This document shows, in pieces, positions 9,948 through 19,000 of a stretch of 64,000 nt of DNA. This DNA comes from Prochlorococcus sp. AG-418-K17. GTDB lineage: Bacteria; Cyanobacteriota; Cyanobacteriia; PCC-6307; Cyanobiaceae. The DNA is taken from positions 1 to 64,000 of the forward strand of contig QCMD01000001.1 of NCBI GenBank assembly GCA_003214055.1, written 5' to 3'. The notes under the pieces were generated by a model. The model was not told where the DNA came from and did not search any database. It worked only from the letters and a program-made list of their open reading frames with translations. Numbering within the stretch: position 1 is the stretch's first letter; each line of letters begins with the position of its first letter. A program made the position numbers and the translations under genes.

Positions 9948-10808
9948 ATGATTACTAGTAAAACATCGTTTCTTGCATTACTAGGTGACCCTGTATATCA
10001 CTCATTATCACCAATTATGCAAAATGCGGCAATAAAGTATCTTAATCTTGATCTAGTGTACATTGCAATTCCATGTCAGTCTAAAGATCTGAGCTTGGTT
10101 TTAAACTCTTTTAAAAAAATTAATTGCAAAGGATTAAATATAACTATTCCATATAAACAAAAGGTATTTGAACACTGTAGCAATATTTCTTCCATAGCTC
10201 ATAAAGTAAAAGCTATTAACACCTTAAAACTAAATTCAGATAAGGAATGGAGTGCTACGAATACGGATGTTGAAGGATTCATGTACCCTTTAAGATCTGT
10301 AAATTTTGAAAAAAAAGAGTCTCTAGTTTTAGGCTCTGGAGGCGCGGCAAGATCTGTAATTCAAGGGCTTTTGAATTTAAATTTTTCAAAAATTACGGTA
10401 GTTTCACGTAATAAAACTTCTTTAAATGATTTAGTTAATAATTTTAAAACACAAAATGAAATTCAAGGTTTAATAGATAGTCATAGCCAGATAAGTAGCA
10501 TAATTGAAGAAGCGAATTTAATTGTTAATACAACTCCAGTAGGAATGAAAAAGCAGGAAAAAGTTGAAAATTTGTTACCTTTTGGTGATGATTTTTGGAA
10601 ATCTCTTGGTTCCAAATCAATTGTTTACGATCTTATTTACAACCCAACGCCAACCCCACTCTTGGAACTTGCCGAAAAAAAAGGGTGTAGAACAATAGAT
10701 GGAACTCAAATGCTTATTGCTCAAGGAGCAAAATCACTATCATTCTGGACAGATGGTTTAGAAATTCCATTTAACGTAATGCATGATGCAATAAAAAACT
10801 ATCTTTAA
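9948..10808 (+). CDS. aroE: Shikimate dehydrogenase
   Basis: This 286-residue AroE reduces 3-dehydroshikimate to shikimate with NADPH. The substrate domain has HSLSPIMQNAA (18-28) and NITIPYK with catalytic lysine K70; D107 (ATNTDVEG) is the partner aspartate. The NADP-binding loop is GSGGAARS (129-136), and NTTPVGM follows further on. The length is standard. It is divergent from dnaK and precedes rpsF on the same strand. With the DAHP synthase at 827-1894, it is the second shikimate-pathway gene in the window. Confidence 0.95.
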   Translation: MITSKTSFLALLGDPVYHSLSPIMQNAAIKYLNLDLVYIAIPCQSKDLSLVLNSFKKINCKGLNITIPYKQKVFEHCSNISSIAHKVKAINTLKLNSDKEWSATNTDVEGFMYPLRSVNFEKKESLVLGSGGAARSVIQGLLNLNFSKITVVSRNKTSLNDLVNNFKTQNEIQGLIDSHSQISSIIEEANLIVNTTPVGMKKQEKVENLLPFGDDFWKSLGSKSIVYDLIYNPTPTPLLELAEKKGCRTIDGTQMLIAQGAKSLSFWTDGLEIPFNVMHDAIKNYL

Positions 10809-10871
10809 ACAAATTCTTTTTTTTATTTTAAAAAATTGACCATCGTAATGTATCTTAAAGAATGAACAGAC

Positions 10872-10891
10872 GCTCATTATTTTTTATGAGC
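10872..10891 (+). promoter_or_regulatory. Hairpin in the rpsF leader
   Basis: GCTCAT and ATGAGC form a 6-bp stem around the loop TATTTTTT, ending 20 bases before the rpsF ATG. It might influence translation of rpsF, or terminate aroE transcripts inefficiently. I do not see the CCG-containing bulge expected of the S6:S18-binding leader motif, so autoregulation through that motif is not supported. Confidence 0.25.
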
Positions 10892-10911
10892 CAAAGACCT
10901 TGTCTGAAAAC

Positions 10912-11379
10912 ATGACTGATCAACAATCCTATTACGAAACCATGTATATCCTCCGCCCGGACATAGCGGAAGATGATGTTAATAATCATATTGAGAAATA
11001 CAACAAGCTTCTAAAGGAGTTTGGAGGAAAGATTCTTGACAGTCAAATGAGAGGCAAAAGAAGGCTCGCTTATCAAATAGCAAAACATAGAGAGGGTATT
11101 TACGTCCAATTAAGTCATATAGGTGATGGACAACATATTTTTAAAATTGAAAAAGCCATGAGGTTAGGTGAAGATGTTATAAGGTATATGACTGTAAAAC
11201 AGGAGGGTCCGCTTCCAACTCCAAAAATAACTAATAAAAATTCCGGAGAAGCAGAAAAGAAAGCAAGTGAAAAAGATGATTTAGAGAAAAGCAAAGAAAA
11301 TGAAAGTAAACTTTCCGATCAAAAAGCAAACCAAATAAGTAAAGAAGAAACGTCCAAAAAAGAAGATTCTGAAAACTAA
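10912..11379 (+). CDS. rpsF: 30S ribosomal protein S6
   Basis: S6 is the small-subunit protein that pairs with S18. The conserved start [17 protein letters not shown] and the segment [20 protein letters not shown] identify it. I chose ATG 10912 (155 residues) because the S6 fold begins a few residues later; a TTG at 10900 would add four residues. After the S6 domain (about residue 98) comes a lysine/glutamate/serine-rich, probably disordered tail of more than 50 residues, as is common in picocyanobacteria. No rpsR or rplI neighbour is present, unlike the classical S6 operon. Confidence 0.93.
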   Translation: MTDQQSYYETMYILRPDIAEDDVNNHIEKYNKLLKEFGGKILDSQMRGKRRLAYQIAKHREGIYVQLSHIGDGQHIFKIEKAMRLGEDVIRYMTVKQEGPLPTPKITNKNSGEAEKKASEKDDLEKSKENESKLSDQKANQISKEETSKKEDSEN

Positions 11380-11387
11380 AATAATTT

Positions 11388-11416
11388 AAATAATTCCCTG
11401 TAATTATTTATTTTTT
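11388..11416 (+). terminator. Probable rho-independent terminator of rpsF
   Basis: AAATAATT (11388-11395) pairs with AATTATTT (11402-11409) around CCCTGT and is followed by six T at 11411-11416. It lies 9 bases after the rpsF stop and overlaps the end of the convergent argG gene. The stem is entirely A-T, so strength is doubtful. Confidence 0.4.
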
Positions 11417-12615
11417 AAGTTTATTTCAGCCCAAGTTTTATTTGACATTCCCCACATATAAATAAACCCTTCTGCATATTCATGATTAAAGATATCATCA
11501 TGACTATAAGTGGCTAAATCTTCTCTATAAAGAGAATTGTTTTCAGAAACTCTACCTATTATAGTTGCATTTCCCTTATGTAATCTCACTTTAACTTTAC
11601 CATTAACAGACGTTTGAGTTGATGAAATAAAAGCATCTAAAGCTTGTTTTAAGGGGCCAAACCAAAATCCCTGATAAACAAGTTGAGCCCATTTTTTCTC
11701 AACTGTTCCTTTAAAGTCAATTACATCTGCATTTAAAGTTAAACTTTCTAATTCTTTATGAGCCTGTATTAGGAGCAAGAGACCTGGCACTTCATAAATC
11801 TCTCTACTTTTAATACCAACAACTCTATCTTCAATCATATCTATTCTCCCAAAACCATGCTTACCCGCTAGATCATTAAGTGTTTTTATAATTTCTACTG
11901 GAGTCAAAAAATCATTGCCAATTCCAACTGGGACTCCATTTTTAAAAGTTATCTCAATATCCTGTGATGCATTTGGGGCATTTTCAATTGATGAAGTCAT
12001 TGAGAAAACATCATCAGGAGGTTCTTGCATAGGATCTTCTAAAATGCCAGCTTCAATACTTCGACCAAGAAGATTTACGTCTATTGAATATGGTGATTTT
12101 TTAGATACAGGAGCTGGAATTCCAAATTTTTCTCCATATGCAATAGCCTCTTCCCTACTCATATTCCATTCTCTAGCTGGTGTGATGATTTTTAAATCAG
12201 GTCCTAAAGCATTAATAGCTAAATCAAATCTAAGTTGATCATTCCCCTTACCTGTGCATCCGTGAGCGACAGCATCAGCATTCATTTCTCTAGCAATATT
12301 TACAAGGTTTTGTGCAATTAAAGGCCGAGCCAACGCAGTCGATAAAGGATATTTTTCAGAATATAAAGCATTTGCTTTTATAGCTGGAAAAGCATACCTT
12401 TCAACAAATTTATCTACTAGATTACCAACCACTGCTTCAGATGCACCGGAATTCAATGCTTTCTGCTTAATAGCTTTTAAATCTTCACCTTGTCCAAGAT
12501 CAGCAACAAAAGTGATAACTTCTTGGATTCCATATTCATTCTTAAGGTAAGGAATACAAACGCTAGTATCAACACCTCCTGAATAAGCAAGAACTACTTT
12601 TTTTACCTTCTCCAT
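11404..12615 (-). CDS. argG: Argininosuccinate synthase
   Basis: This 403-residue enzyme joins citrulline and aspartate using ATP, the penultimate step of arginine synthesis; the lyase ArgH that completes it is at 38982-40361. The ATP-pyrophosphatase P-loop is [15 protein letters not shown] near the N-terminus, and [15 protein letters not shown] is the citrulline/aspartate-binding segment. The length and the ending are standard for the bacterial type I enzyme. It converges on rpsF. Confidence 0.97.
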   Translation of the reverse strand: MEKVKKVVLAYSGGVDTSVCIPYLKNEYGIQEVITFVADLGQGEDLKAIKQKALNSGASEAVVGNLVDKFVERYAFPAIKANALYSEKYPLSTALARPLIAQNLVNIAREMNADAVAHGCTGKGNDQLRFDLAINALGPDLKIITPAREWNMSREEAIAYGEKFGIPAPVSKKSPYSIDVNLLGRSIEAGILEDPMQEPPDDVFSMTSSIENAPNASQDIEITFKNGVPVGIGNDFLTPVEIIKTLNDLAGKHGFGRIDMIEDRVVGIKSREIYEVPGLLLLIQAHKELESLTLNADVIDFKGTVEKKWAQLVYQGFWFGPLKQALDAFISSTQTSVNGKVKVRLHKGNATIIGRVSENNSLYREDLATYSHDDIFNHEYAEGFIYMWGMSNKTWAEINLKNK

Positions 12616-12660
12616 TTACTTTGCCTCCATAAAAATTAGAAATGTTGCTTTTTCAAGAAT

Positions 12661-12846
12661 CTATAATCTTTTCAATACTATTATGATTGTAACTAAAAGA
12701 CCAGGACCAAAGACTAGCAGGAAAACAAGATAGTTATTAATTAATAAAGCTTCAGGACTCAAATAACCAAATACCTTAAATAAGATAGTCATGGTTAAAG
12801 ATAATGGCCAAATTAAAAAATACTTTAAATTTGCTTTATCAAACAA
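12661..12846 (-). CDS. Small two-helix membrane protein, unknown function
   Basis: This is a 61-residue ORF with two strongly hydrophobic segments (about 10-26 and 37-57), a short polar turn between them and a basic end, KRL. It lies 45 bases upstream of argG on the same strand. The composition is that of a genuine small membrane protein rather than a random ORF, but I recognise no family. It is divergent from the DUF3134 gene. Confidence 0.5.
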   Translation of the reverse strand: MFDKANLKYFLIWPLSLTMTILFKVFGYLSPEALLINNYLVFLLVFGPGLLVTIIIVLKRL

Positions 12847-12900
12847 TATTTTTAGGTGTATGATTGTTATGTATTATTATATAGAAAAAGAATATTCAAA

Positions 12901-13179
12901 ATGGATTCAAATAAATTGCAAATAAGATTAGATGAAATATCTGAAGTCAATCCTGCTTTAACTTGTTATCACAGAGATGATCCTGCTCCAGTATTGCCTT
13001 TAAGAGAAGAACCTGACCTGTTATCTTGGCTTGAAAATACAGGCAGACTTGTGGCTGAAAAAGATGGCGAATCTCAAGAAATTAGTACAATTGAAGAAGA
13101 AGAACTATCTGCTCTTATGGGAGAAAAAGAAGATTATAAAACTGAAGAGGATCCTTCAGAAGATGATTGGGAAGATTAA
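12901..13179 (+). CDS. DUF3134 family small acidic protein
   Basis: The 92-residue protein has the cyanobacterial DUF3134 core: CYHRDDPAPVLPLREEPDLL followed by SWLENTGRLVA. The rest is very acidic and ends DPSEDDWED. I chose ATG 12901 because the extra N-terminal residues from an upstream start at 12856 (YDCYVLLYRKRIF) do not fit this acidic protein. Its last 17 bases overlap the mraY start in another frame, suggesting translational coupling. The function of the family is unknown. Confidence 0.75.
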   Translation: MDSNKLQIRLDEISEVNPALTCYHRDDPAPVLPLREEPDLLSWLENTGRLVAEKDGESQEISTIEEEELSALMGEKEDYKTEEDPSEDDWED

Positions 13180-14239
13180 AAGATTTAACTTCAACGCTTT
13201 ATTTTTAGTAAATATTTTTGTTTTTATACTAACCTCTTACATTTTTAAAAATCCTTTTTTAATTGCAACTTATATTTCCTTTTTTTTTATTTCTTTACTT
13301 TCAACAAAATTTGGTTTAAGCAAAATTTACGATTTGGGTTTATTCCAAAATATTAGGGAAGATGGTCCATCTTTTCATTTAACAAAAATAAATATTCCAA
13401 CAGCAGGAGGTATTTTCATAATAGCCCCTTTTTTAATATTACTAGTATTTATAAGCATAAAATTTAATTCTATAAAAATATTACTTTTGTTTTTTTGCAC
13501 TTTAGGTTTTTTTCTCATTGGATTTTTAGATGATTATTTAAGCTTTAAAAACAAGAAAAATACTGGTTTAAAATCTAAAGACAAATTTATTTTACAGTCA
13601 ATAATTTCTATAATTTTTATATTGTTAGCCTATAGAGCAAATTTTATAAATCCATTAATTATGATTTCTGATAACTTTGGAATACAAACCTATCTGTTTA
13701 TCATACCAATATCATTTCTTACTTTAGTTGGTCTTAGCAATTCAGTGAATTTAAGTGATGGTCTTGATGGATTAGCTGCTGGATGCAGTTCAATAACCTT
13801 TTATGGACTTGGAACAGAAATTTTACTCAAAGGAGAAAAAGAATTAATTATATTTAGTTTTTTGTGTTATTCAATGTCGGGCTTATGTATGGGTTTTCTT
13901 AAATTCAACAAATTCCCTGCAAAAATATTTATGGGTGATACGGGATCACTAAGCATCGGAGCAATTTTAGGCTCTATTTCAATACTAACTAACAGTTTTT
14001 TCACTGTATTTATTATCTCAGGATTATTCATTATCGAATCAATATCAGTAATTATTCAAGTTAGTTTTTTTAAAATTTCAAAAAGATTTTTTCAACAAGG
14101 AAAACGTATTTTTTTAATGACACCCATACATCATCATTTTGAACTTAAAGGGATTAAAGAAGATAAAATAGTAGAAAATTTTTGGAAAATTAACATATTG
14201 CTTGTATTTTTAAGTATAGTCTTAGAAGTTTATCTATAA
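13163..14239 (+). CDS. mraY: Phospho-N-acetylmuramoyl-pentapeptide transferase
   Basis: This membrane enzyme transfers phospho-MurNAc-pentapeptide to undecaprenyl phosphate, making lipid I for peptidoglycan. With ATG 13163 it has 358 residues, the usual size; the frame stays open upstream to 13031, but that part only shadows the preceding gene. Motifs are FLDDYL with D123/D124, NLSDGLDGLAAG (196-207), FMGDTGSL (257-263) and MTPIHHHFELKG near the end. About ten hydrophobic helices are visible. MurC and MurB of the same pathway are encoded at 46008-48325. Confidence 0.93.
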   Translation: MIGKIKRFNFNALFLVNIFVFILTSYIFKNPFLIATYISFFFISLLSTKFGLSKIYDLGLFQNIREDGPSFHLTKINIPTAGGIFIIAPFLILLVFISIKFNSIKILLLFFCTLGFFLIGFLDDYLSFKNKKNTGLKSKDKFILQSIISIIFILLAYRANFINPLIMISDNFGIQTYLFIIPISFLTLVGLSNSVNLSDGLDGLAAGCSSITFYGLGTEILLKGEKELIIFSFLCYSMSGLCMGFLKFNKFPAKIFMGDTGSLSIGAILGSISILTNSFFTVFIISGLFIIESISVIIQVSFFKISKRFFQQGKRIFLMTPIHHHFELKGIKEDKIVENFWKINILLVFLSIVLEVYL

Positions 14240-14250
14240 AAAAATTTACT

Positions 14251-14511
14251 ATGAGTTTTTTTACATGGGAAGATAATGGCTTAACTAATGACTGTTCAAG
14301 TCTTGATGCAATGGCATCCAGATTCGAAGAAACTGCAAAATTAATGAAAAAATTATCTGAAAAAGGGTTCAGATTAAAAAAAACAGAAAAAAACAAACTA
14401 ATAACTCATTCTGATCCGGAAGTATTTGATCAGTGGGGCTTCATAAGTGAAGAAGTTCCTTTTAGACAACTATGTTTGATGCCTGACGATGAATCGGTAG
14501 TCGATATATAA
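14251..14511 (+). CDS. Small conserved-looking protein, unknown function
   Basis: This 86-residue soluble protein begins 11 bases after mraY. It has an amphipathic helix around 18-45 (LDAMASRFEETAKLMKKLSE), a basic patch and an acidic C-terminus (MPDDESVVDI). I recall similar short proteins in picocyanobacteria but know no function. Its last 82 bases overlap the end of the convergent glycosyltransferase gene. Confidence 0.6.
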   Translation: MSFFTWEDNGLTNDCSSLDAMASRFEETAKLMKKLSEKGFRLKKTEKNKLITHSDPEVFDQWGFISEEVPFRQLCLMPDDESVVDI

Positions 14512-15842
14512 TTTCTATTTGAAAGTATTGATAAATAATTACTCACATGCTTGCTCCAACTAAAGTGTCGATGTACCCCTTCTATACCATTTCTACTCCA
14601 TAATTTCCACAGAGAATTATTTGATATACCTTTTTCAAGAATAGCTTTTAAATTATTATTATCGTTTACATTAACAAGTAAACCATTTTCACATTTCGAG
14701 ATAATTTCTTTTGGACCTCCATCATCTGTCGAAATTATAGGTAAGCCACACGCAGAAGCTTCTAACAATGTTAAACCGAATGGCTCAGTTAAAGCTGGAT
14801 TAACAAAAAAGCCCCCTCTACTAGCTGCCCATCGATATAAAGCAGGAATTTGCTCAGGATGATGTTTTTTTGGATAAGCTACTTTTCCATATAAATTGTA
14901 TTTATCAATCGTTTCAAAAATTTCGTGAAAAACATCTTTTTGTTGAGAATCCAGTTTAGAAGTACTATCTCTACAACCTAATACCAAAATCAAATTTGTT
15001 TTTCTTTTTAACTTCTCAGATCTTCCATAAGCCTCAACCAAAGATGGAATATTCTTTCTTCTAACAGCTCTTGAAATTGCTAGCAGAGGGGGCTTTGTTA
15101 AATCCTTTAAAAAGGGATTCATCATATTATCAATTTCTGAAGTCTCGGTTGTTGAATGAATATGATGAAATTTATTATGATCGACTCCGGGTGGGATTAC
15201 ATTAGCTTTTTGAGGTTCAAAAGAAGAATAAGGTGAATATTGGTGAACAGACTCTTGTTTAGTGCTAGTCACTACAATATCTGCAAATTTTAAAGATTCT
15301 TCTTCTGCCCGAATTCTCTTACTAATAAAATAAGTTTTCTCTATTTGATTTATTTTTAAACCTGCATCAAGTAATTTTCTTCTTTTTTCTCTTCCTAATG
15401 AATGACCAGTAAAAATAAAGGGAATATTGAGATATTGACTTAATCTAACTCCTACATAACCAGCATCAGCATAATGTGCGTGAATCCAATTAGGCCTATT
15501 ATTTTGTCTTTTATAAAAATCAATAAGACTATATGTTAATTCGTCTAGATAAGGCCATAATAACTCTTTCCTTAAATATTTATTTGGGCCAAATTTAAAT
15601 CTTAAAATTTTTACTCCTGGTTCAACAAATTCTTCTTCTTTTGAATAATCACTATTTACTTTATTATCTTTAATTAGGCGGGTTACCAAATCAACTTGAT
15701 GAACCTCTGAGGTATTTGCCAGACTTTTAATTAATTCTAATACGTATTTAGTTTGGCCCCCAGTATCAGAATCTCTACCTAACTCAAGATTTTTAGAACG
15801 GATTAATCCATGGAGGTGTAAATGTAAAAATTTTAAACTCAT
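14430..15842 (-). CDS. Sucrose-phosphate-synthase-like glycosyltransferase (GT4)
   Basis: The 470-residue protein opens with HGLIRSKNLELGRDSDTGGQ, the hallmark of sucrose-phosphate/sucrose synthases that use a nucleotide sugar. The GT-B C-terminal half has EPFGLTLLEASACG with the E-x7-E pair and DDGGPKEII. Sucrose phosphate would be made from UDP- or ADP-glucose and fructose 6-phosphate, serving as compatible solute or carbon store. The HAD-like phosphatase domain found at the C-terminus of longer cyanobacterial enzymes is absent; the protein ends in an atypical tail that overlaps the convergent gene by 82 bases. Confidence 0.8.
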   Translation of the reverse strand: MSLKFLHLHLHGLIRSKNLELGRDSDTGGQTKYVLELIKSLANTSEVHQVDLVTRLIKDNKVNSDYSKEEEFVEPGVKILRFKFGPNKYLRKELLWPYLDELTYSLIDFYKRQNNRPNWIHAHYADAGYVGVRLSQYLNIPFIFTGHSLGREKRRKLLDAGLKINQIEKTYFISKRIRAEEESLKFADIVVTSTKQESVHQYSPYSSFEPQKANVIPPGVDHNKFHHIHSTTETSEIDNMMNPFLKDLTKPPLLAISRAVRRKNIPSLVEAYGRSEKLKRKTNLILVLGCRDSTSKLDSQQKDVFHEIFETIDKYNLYGKVAYPKKHHPEQIPALYRWAASRGGFFVNPALTEPFGLTLLEASACGLPIISTDDGGPKEIISKCENGLLVNVNDNNNLKAILEKGISNNSLWKLWSRNGIEGVHRHFSWSKHVSNYLSILSNRNYISTTDSSSGIKHSCLKGTSSLMKPH

Positions 15843-16042
15843 TTTGAACCCCTTCTAAATCAATCTTCTCTAATACAAATAAGCTGAATTTCATAGTGAA
15901 ATCTTAAGAAAGCATAATGATTTAACAGATTTCATAAAGTAAACTGAGAGAAAAGTAATTCACCACTATAAATTTTAGAATTTAGAAAAAAAAATTTTTT
16001 AATTTTTTTCTAGCAAATACGAAGAAATACAACAGAATATGT

Positions 16043-18946
16043 CTATATAAGGGCTTTTTTAAGATATTTAGCAGTAAAACTTTTCTGATGTTTAGCAACA
16101 TCCTCAGGTGTACCTTCTACTATAATTTCTCCACCTTTATCCCCCCCCTCTGGACCTAAATCAATTATCCAATCTGAACATCTAATAACGTCTAAATTAT
16201 GCTCAATAACAATAACTGAATTACCTTTATCTACAAGTCGTTGTATTACATCCATCAATTTATGAACATCATAAAAGCTTAAACCAGTGGTTGGTTCATC
16301 AATAAGATATAAAGTTTTACCAGTTGCTCTTTTGGATAACTCAGTTGCTAATTTTACTCTCTGCGCCTCTCCACCAGAAAGTGTAGGAGCTGGTTGACCT
16401 AATTTGACATATCCAAGACCAACGTCTACTAAAGTTGATAACCTATCGTAAGCTTGCGGAATAGCGGAAAAAGTTTCAGCAGCTTGCTCAACTGTCATCT
16501 CTAAAACATCGGAAATATTGAATCCCTTGTACTTAACTTGAAGAGTTTCCCTATTAAAACGTGCTCCTTTACAAACCTCGCATTGGACATAAACATCCGG
16601 CAAAAAATTCATTTCAATTACATTAACTCCTTGCCCACGGCATGCTTCGCATCTTCCTCCTTTAACATTAAAACTAAACTGCCCAGCCTGATAGCCTCTT
16701 GCTTTTGCTTCAACTGTAGCAGTAAAAATTTGTCTAATAGGATCAAAAGCACCCGTATATGTTGCAGGGTTAGACCTTGGTGTTCTTCCAATAGGGGATT
16801 GATCAATAACTATTACTTTATCTATTGCTTTGATACCTTTTAACTCTTGAACACCTTTTGGGAAAGGAACTTTTAACCCTAAAGAATGACAAAGTGCTGG
16901 ATGAAGTAGCTCATTAACCAATGTGCTTTTACCACTTCCGCTTACACCAGTAACAGATACTAATCTGCCTAAAGGAAATTCTACTGAAATATTTTTTAAA
17001 TTATTTTTGACACAATTATTTAAAATAATACTTTTTTTAACAGAAGATCTCCTTTCTTTTGGAGTGGGTATTGATTTACGTCCACTCAGGTAGGCTCCTG
17101 TTACAGATTTCTTTGATTTCAATACATCATCAAATGATCCTTTAGCAATTATTTCTCCACCATAAACACCAGCACCTGGACCAATATCAACTAGATAATC
17201 TGCAGACCTCATAGTATCTTCATCATGTTCAACAACAACCAAAGTATTTCCTAAATCCCTCAAGCTTTTTAATGTTTCAAGCAATCTATCATTATCTCTC
17301 TGATGCAGGCCAATGCTAGGTTCATCCAAGACGTATAAAACTCCAGTAAGACCAGCACCTATTTGTGTAGCTAATCTAATACGTTGAGCTTCGCCACCCG
17401 ACAAAGTCATAGCGGGTCTATCGAGTGTAAGATAATCTAACCCTACATTTATAAGAAACTTTAAACGTAAATGAATCTCCTTTAAGACAAGTTCGCCAAT
17501 TTGTTTTTGCTTCTCTGATAGCAAAATATTGTCCTTTGCTTCGCTATTTATTCCCATAATTCTTTCTACATGTACTAAGGTTTCCGAAACGCTAATAGAA
17601 GTTAAATCAGTTATGTTATAAGGGCCAATTTTAACTGCAAGTGCTTCTGGCCTTAATCTTTTACCCGAACAAGTCCTACACGGAACTAGTTCTAAATACT
17701 TTTCCAACTTTTGTTTAACAGATTCTCCATTAGCTTCTTTTAGTTGTCTCTCCAAAATTGGCAAAATTCCTTCAAAGGGTCTCTCAAAACCACTAGAAGA
17801 CTTGAAACGACTATCTGCTTGAATCAAAATAGGTTTTTCAGATCCTAAAAGTAATACACTTCTTTGTAATTCAGTTAAATCCTTCCAAGGCGTTTTCAAT
17901 TCAAAACCATAAGCTTGCCCTACAGAATATAGTAATGAAAAATAATATGTATTATCTTTTTCACTCCATGGAGCAATTGCTGCATATACAGGCAAAGATT
18001 TATCTGGAACAACTCTATCAGCAGTAAACTTTTTTAAATAACCTATACCATGGCAATCTGGACAAGCTCCATAGGGACTATTAAAAGAAAATAAACGAGG
18101 TGACAACTCTTCTACAATAGAGCCATGGATTGGACAAGCATAGTTTTCTGAATATAATTTTTCTCTATCTAAACCTTGCGGTAGGCTTTCACCTTTTTTT
18201 GGTACGACCTCAACTATTGATAAACCATCGCCTCGCTTAAGACATGTTTGTAGAGAATCATTTAATCGTTCTTGTATACCCTCTCTTGCAATTAGTCTGT
18301 CAACTACAACTTCAATATTATGGGTTTGATTTTTATCTAATTCAATGCTATCCGCTAGCTCTCTAACTTCATTATTAATTCTTACTCGAGCAAAACCCTC
18401 AGCAGCTAAACCACTTAATAATTTTGCGTGTGTTCCCTTTTTACCTCTAACAACAGGGGCTAATAATTGATATCTTGTACCTTCTGGCAATAAAAGTATT
18501 TGGTCAACCATTTCATCAATTGTTTGAGGAGCAATTGGCGTTCCACAATGGTGACAATGTGGTTCTCCGGCGCGTCCAAACAATAATCTTAGATAATCTT
18601 GTATCTCAGTGACGGTCCCTACAGTTGATCGAGGATTATGACTTGTAGATTTCTGATCTATTGATATAGCAGGTGATAAACCTTCGATGTTATCAACATC
18701 TGGCTTGTCAACTTGGCCAAGAAATTGTCTCGCATAAGCGGAAAGACTTTCTACATATCTTCTTTGCCCTTCAGCAAAAATGGTATCAAAAGCTAAAGAA
18801 CTTTTGCCGCTTCCACTCACACCTGTAAAAACTATAAATTTATTTCTTGGGAGAGTGAGATCAATATTTTTTAAATTATGCTGTCGAGCACCTCTAATAT
18901 GAATAATATTATCTTTTTCAAAACTAGTAGTAGTTTTTTTAACCAT
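16043..18946 (-). CDS. uvrA: Excinuclease ABC subunit A
   Basis: This 967-residue ATPase is the damage sensor of nucleotide excision repair. It has two ABC modules: Walker A GVSGSGKSSLAF near the N-terminus and GVSGSGKSTLVNELL in the second half, with signature motifs LSGGEAQRIRLATQIG and LSGGEAQRVKLATELS. Zinc-finger cysteines are present as CHHCG, CPDCHG and CEACRG/CEVCKG, the last pair being the DNA-contact zinc finger. Length is slightly above E. coli UvrA. recN lies 54 bases upstream on the same strand, so the two repair genes probably form one unit. Confidence 0.97.
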   Translation of the reverse strand: MVKKTTTSFEKDNIIHIRGARQHNLKNIDLTLPRNKFIVFTGVSGSGKSSLAFDTIFAEGQRRYVESLSAYARQFLGQVDKPDVDNIEGLSPAISIDQKSTSHNPRSTVGTVTEIQDYLRLLFGRAGEPHCHHCGTPIAPQTIDEMVDQILLLPEGTRYQLLAPVVRGKKGTHAKLLSGLAAEGFARVRINNEVRELADSIELDKNQTHNIEVVVDRLIAREGIQERLNDSLQTCLKRGDGLSIVEVVPKKGESLPQGLDREKLYSENYACPIHGSIVEELSPRLFSFNSPYGACPDCHGIGYLKKFTADRVVPDKSLPVYAAIAPWSEKDNTYYFSLLYSVGQAYGFELKTPWKDLTELQRSVLLLGSEKPILIQADSRFKSSSGFERPFEGILPILERQLKEANGESVKQKLEKYLELVPCRTCSGKRLRPEALAVKIGPYNITDLTSISVSETLVHVERIMGINSEAKDNILLSEKQKQIGELVLKEIHLRLKFLINVGLDYLTLDRPAMTLSGGEAQRIRLATQIGAGLTGVLYVLDEPSIGLHQRDNDRLLETLKSLRDLGNTLVVVEHDEDTMRSADYLVDIGPGAGVYGGEIIAKGSFDDVLKSKKSVTGAYLSGRKSIPTPKERRSSVKKSIILNNCVKNNLKNISVEFPLGRLVSVTGVSGSGKSTLVNELLHPALCHSLGLKVPFPKGVQELKGIKAIDKVIVIDQSPIGRTPRSNPATYTGAFDPIRQIFTATVEAKARGYQAGQFSFNVKGGRCEACRGQGVNVIEMNFLPDVYVQCEVCKGARFNRETLQVKYKGFNISDVLEMTVEQAAETFSAIPQAYDRLSTLVDVGLGYVKLGQPAPTLSGGEAQRVKLATELSKRATGKTLYLIDEPTTGLSFYDVHKLMDVIQRLVDKGNSVIVIEHNLDVIRCSDWIIDLGPEGGDKGGEIIVEGTPEDVAKHQKSFTAKYLKKALI

Positions 18947-19000
18947 GTTTAAATCTTCTTATGATTTAAAAAAACCTATTATAGTGTAATTTTTTTTCTT

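Noticed and set aside
10809-10911. S6:S18-binding autoregulatory leader for rpsF
   Set aside because: A hairpin exists but the characteristic CCG bulge does not, and rpsR is not cotranscribed.
13031-13162. N-terminal extension of mraY to an upstream ATG
   Set aside because: The extra 44 residues are a lysine-rich shadow of the DUF3134 gene; the enzyme normally begins near residue 1 of the 13163 start.
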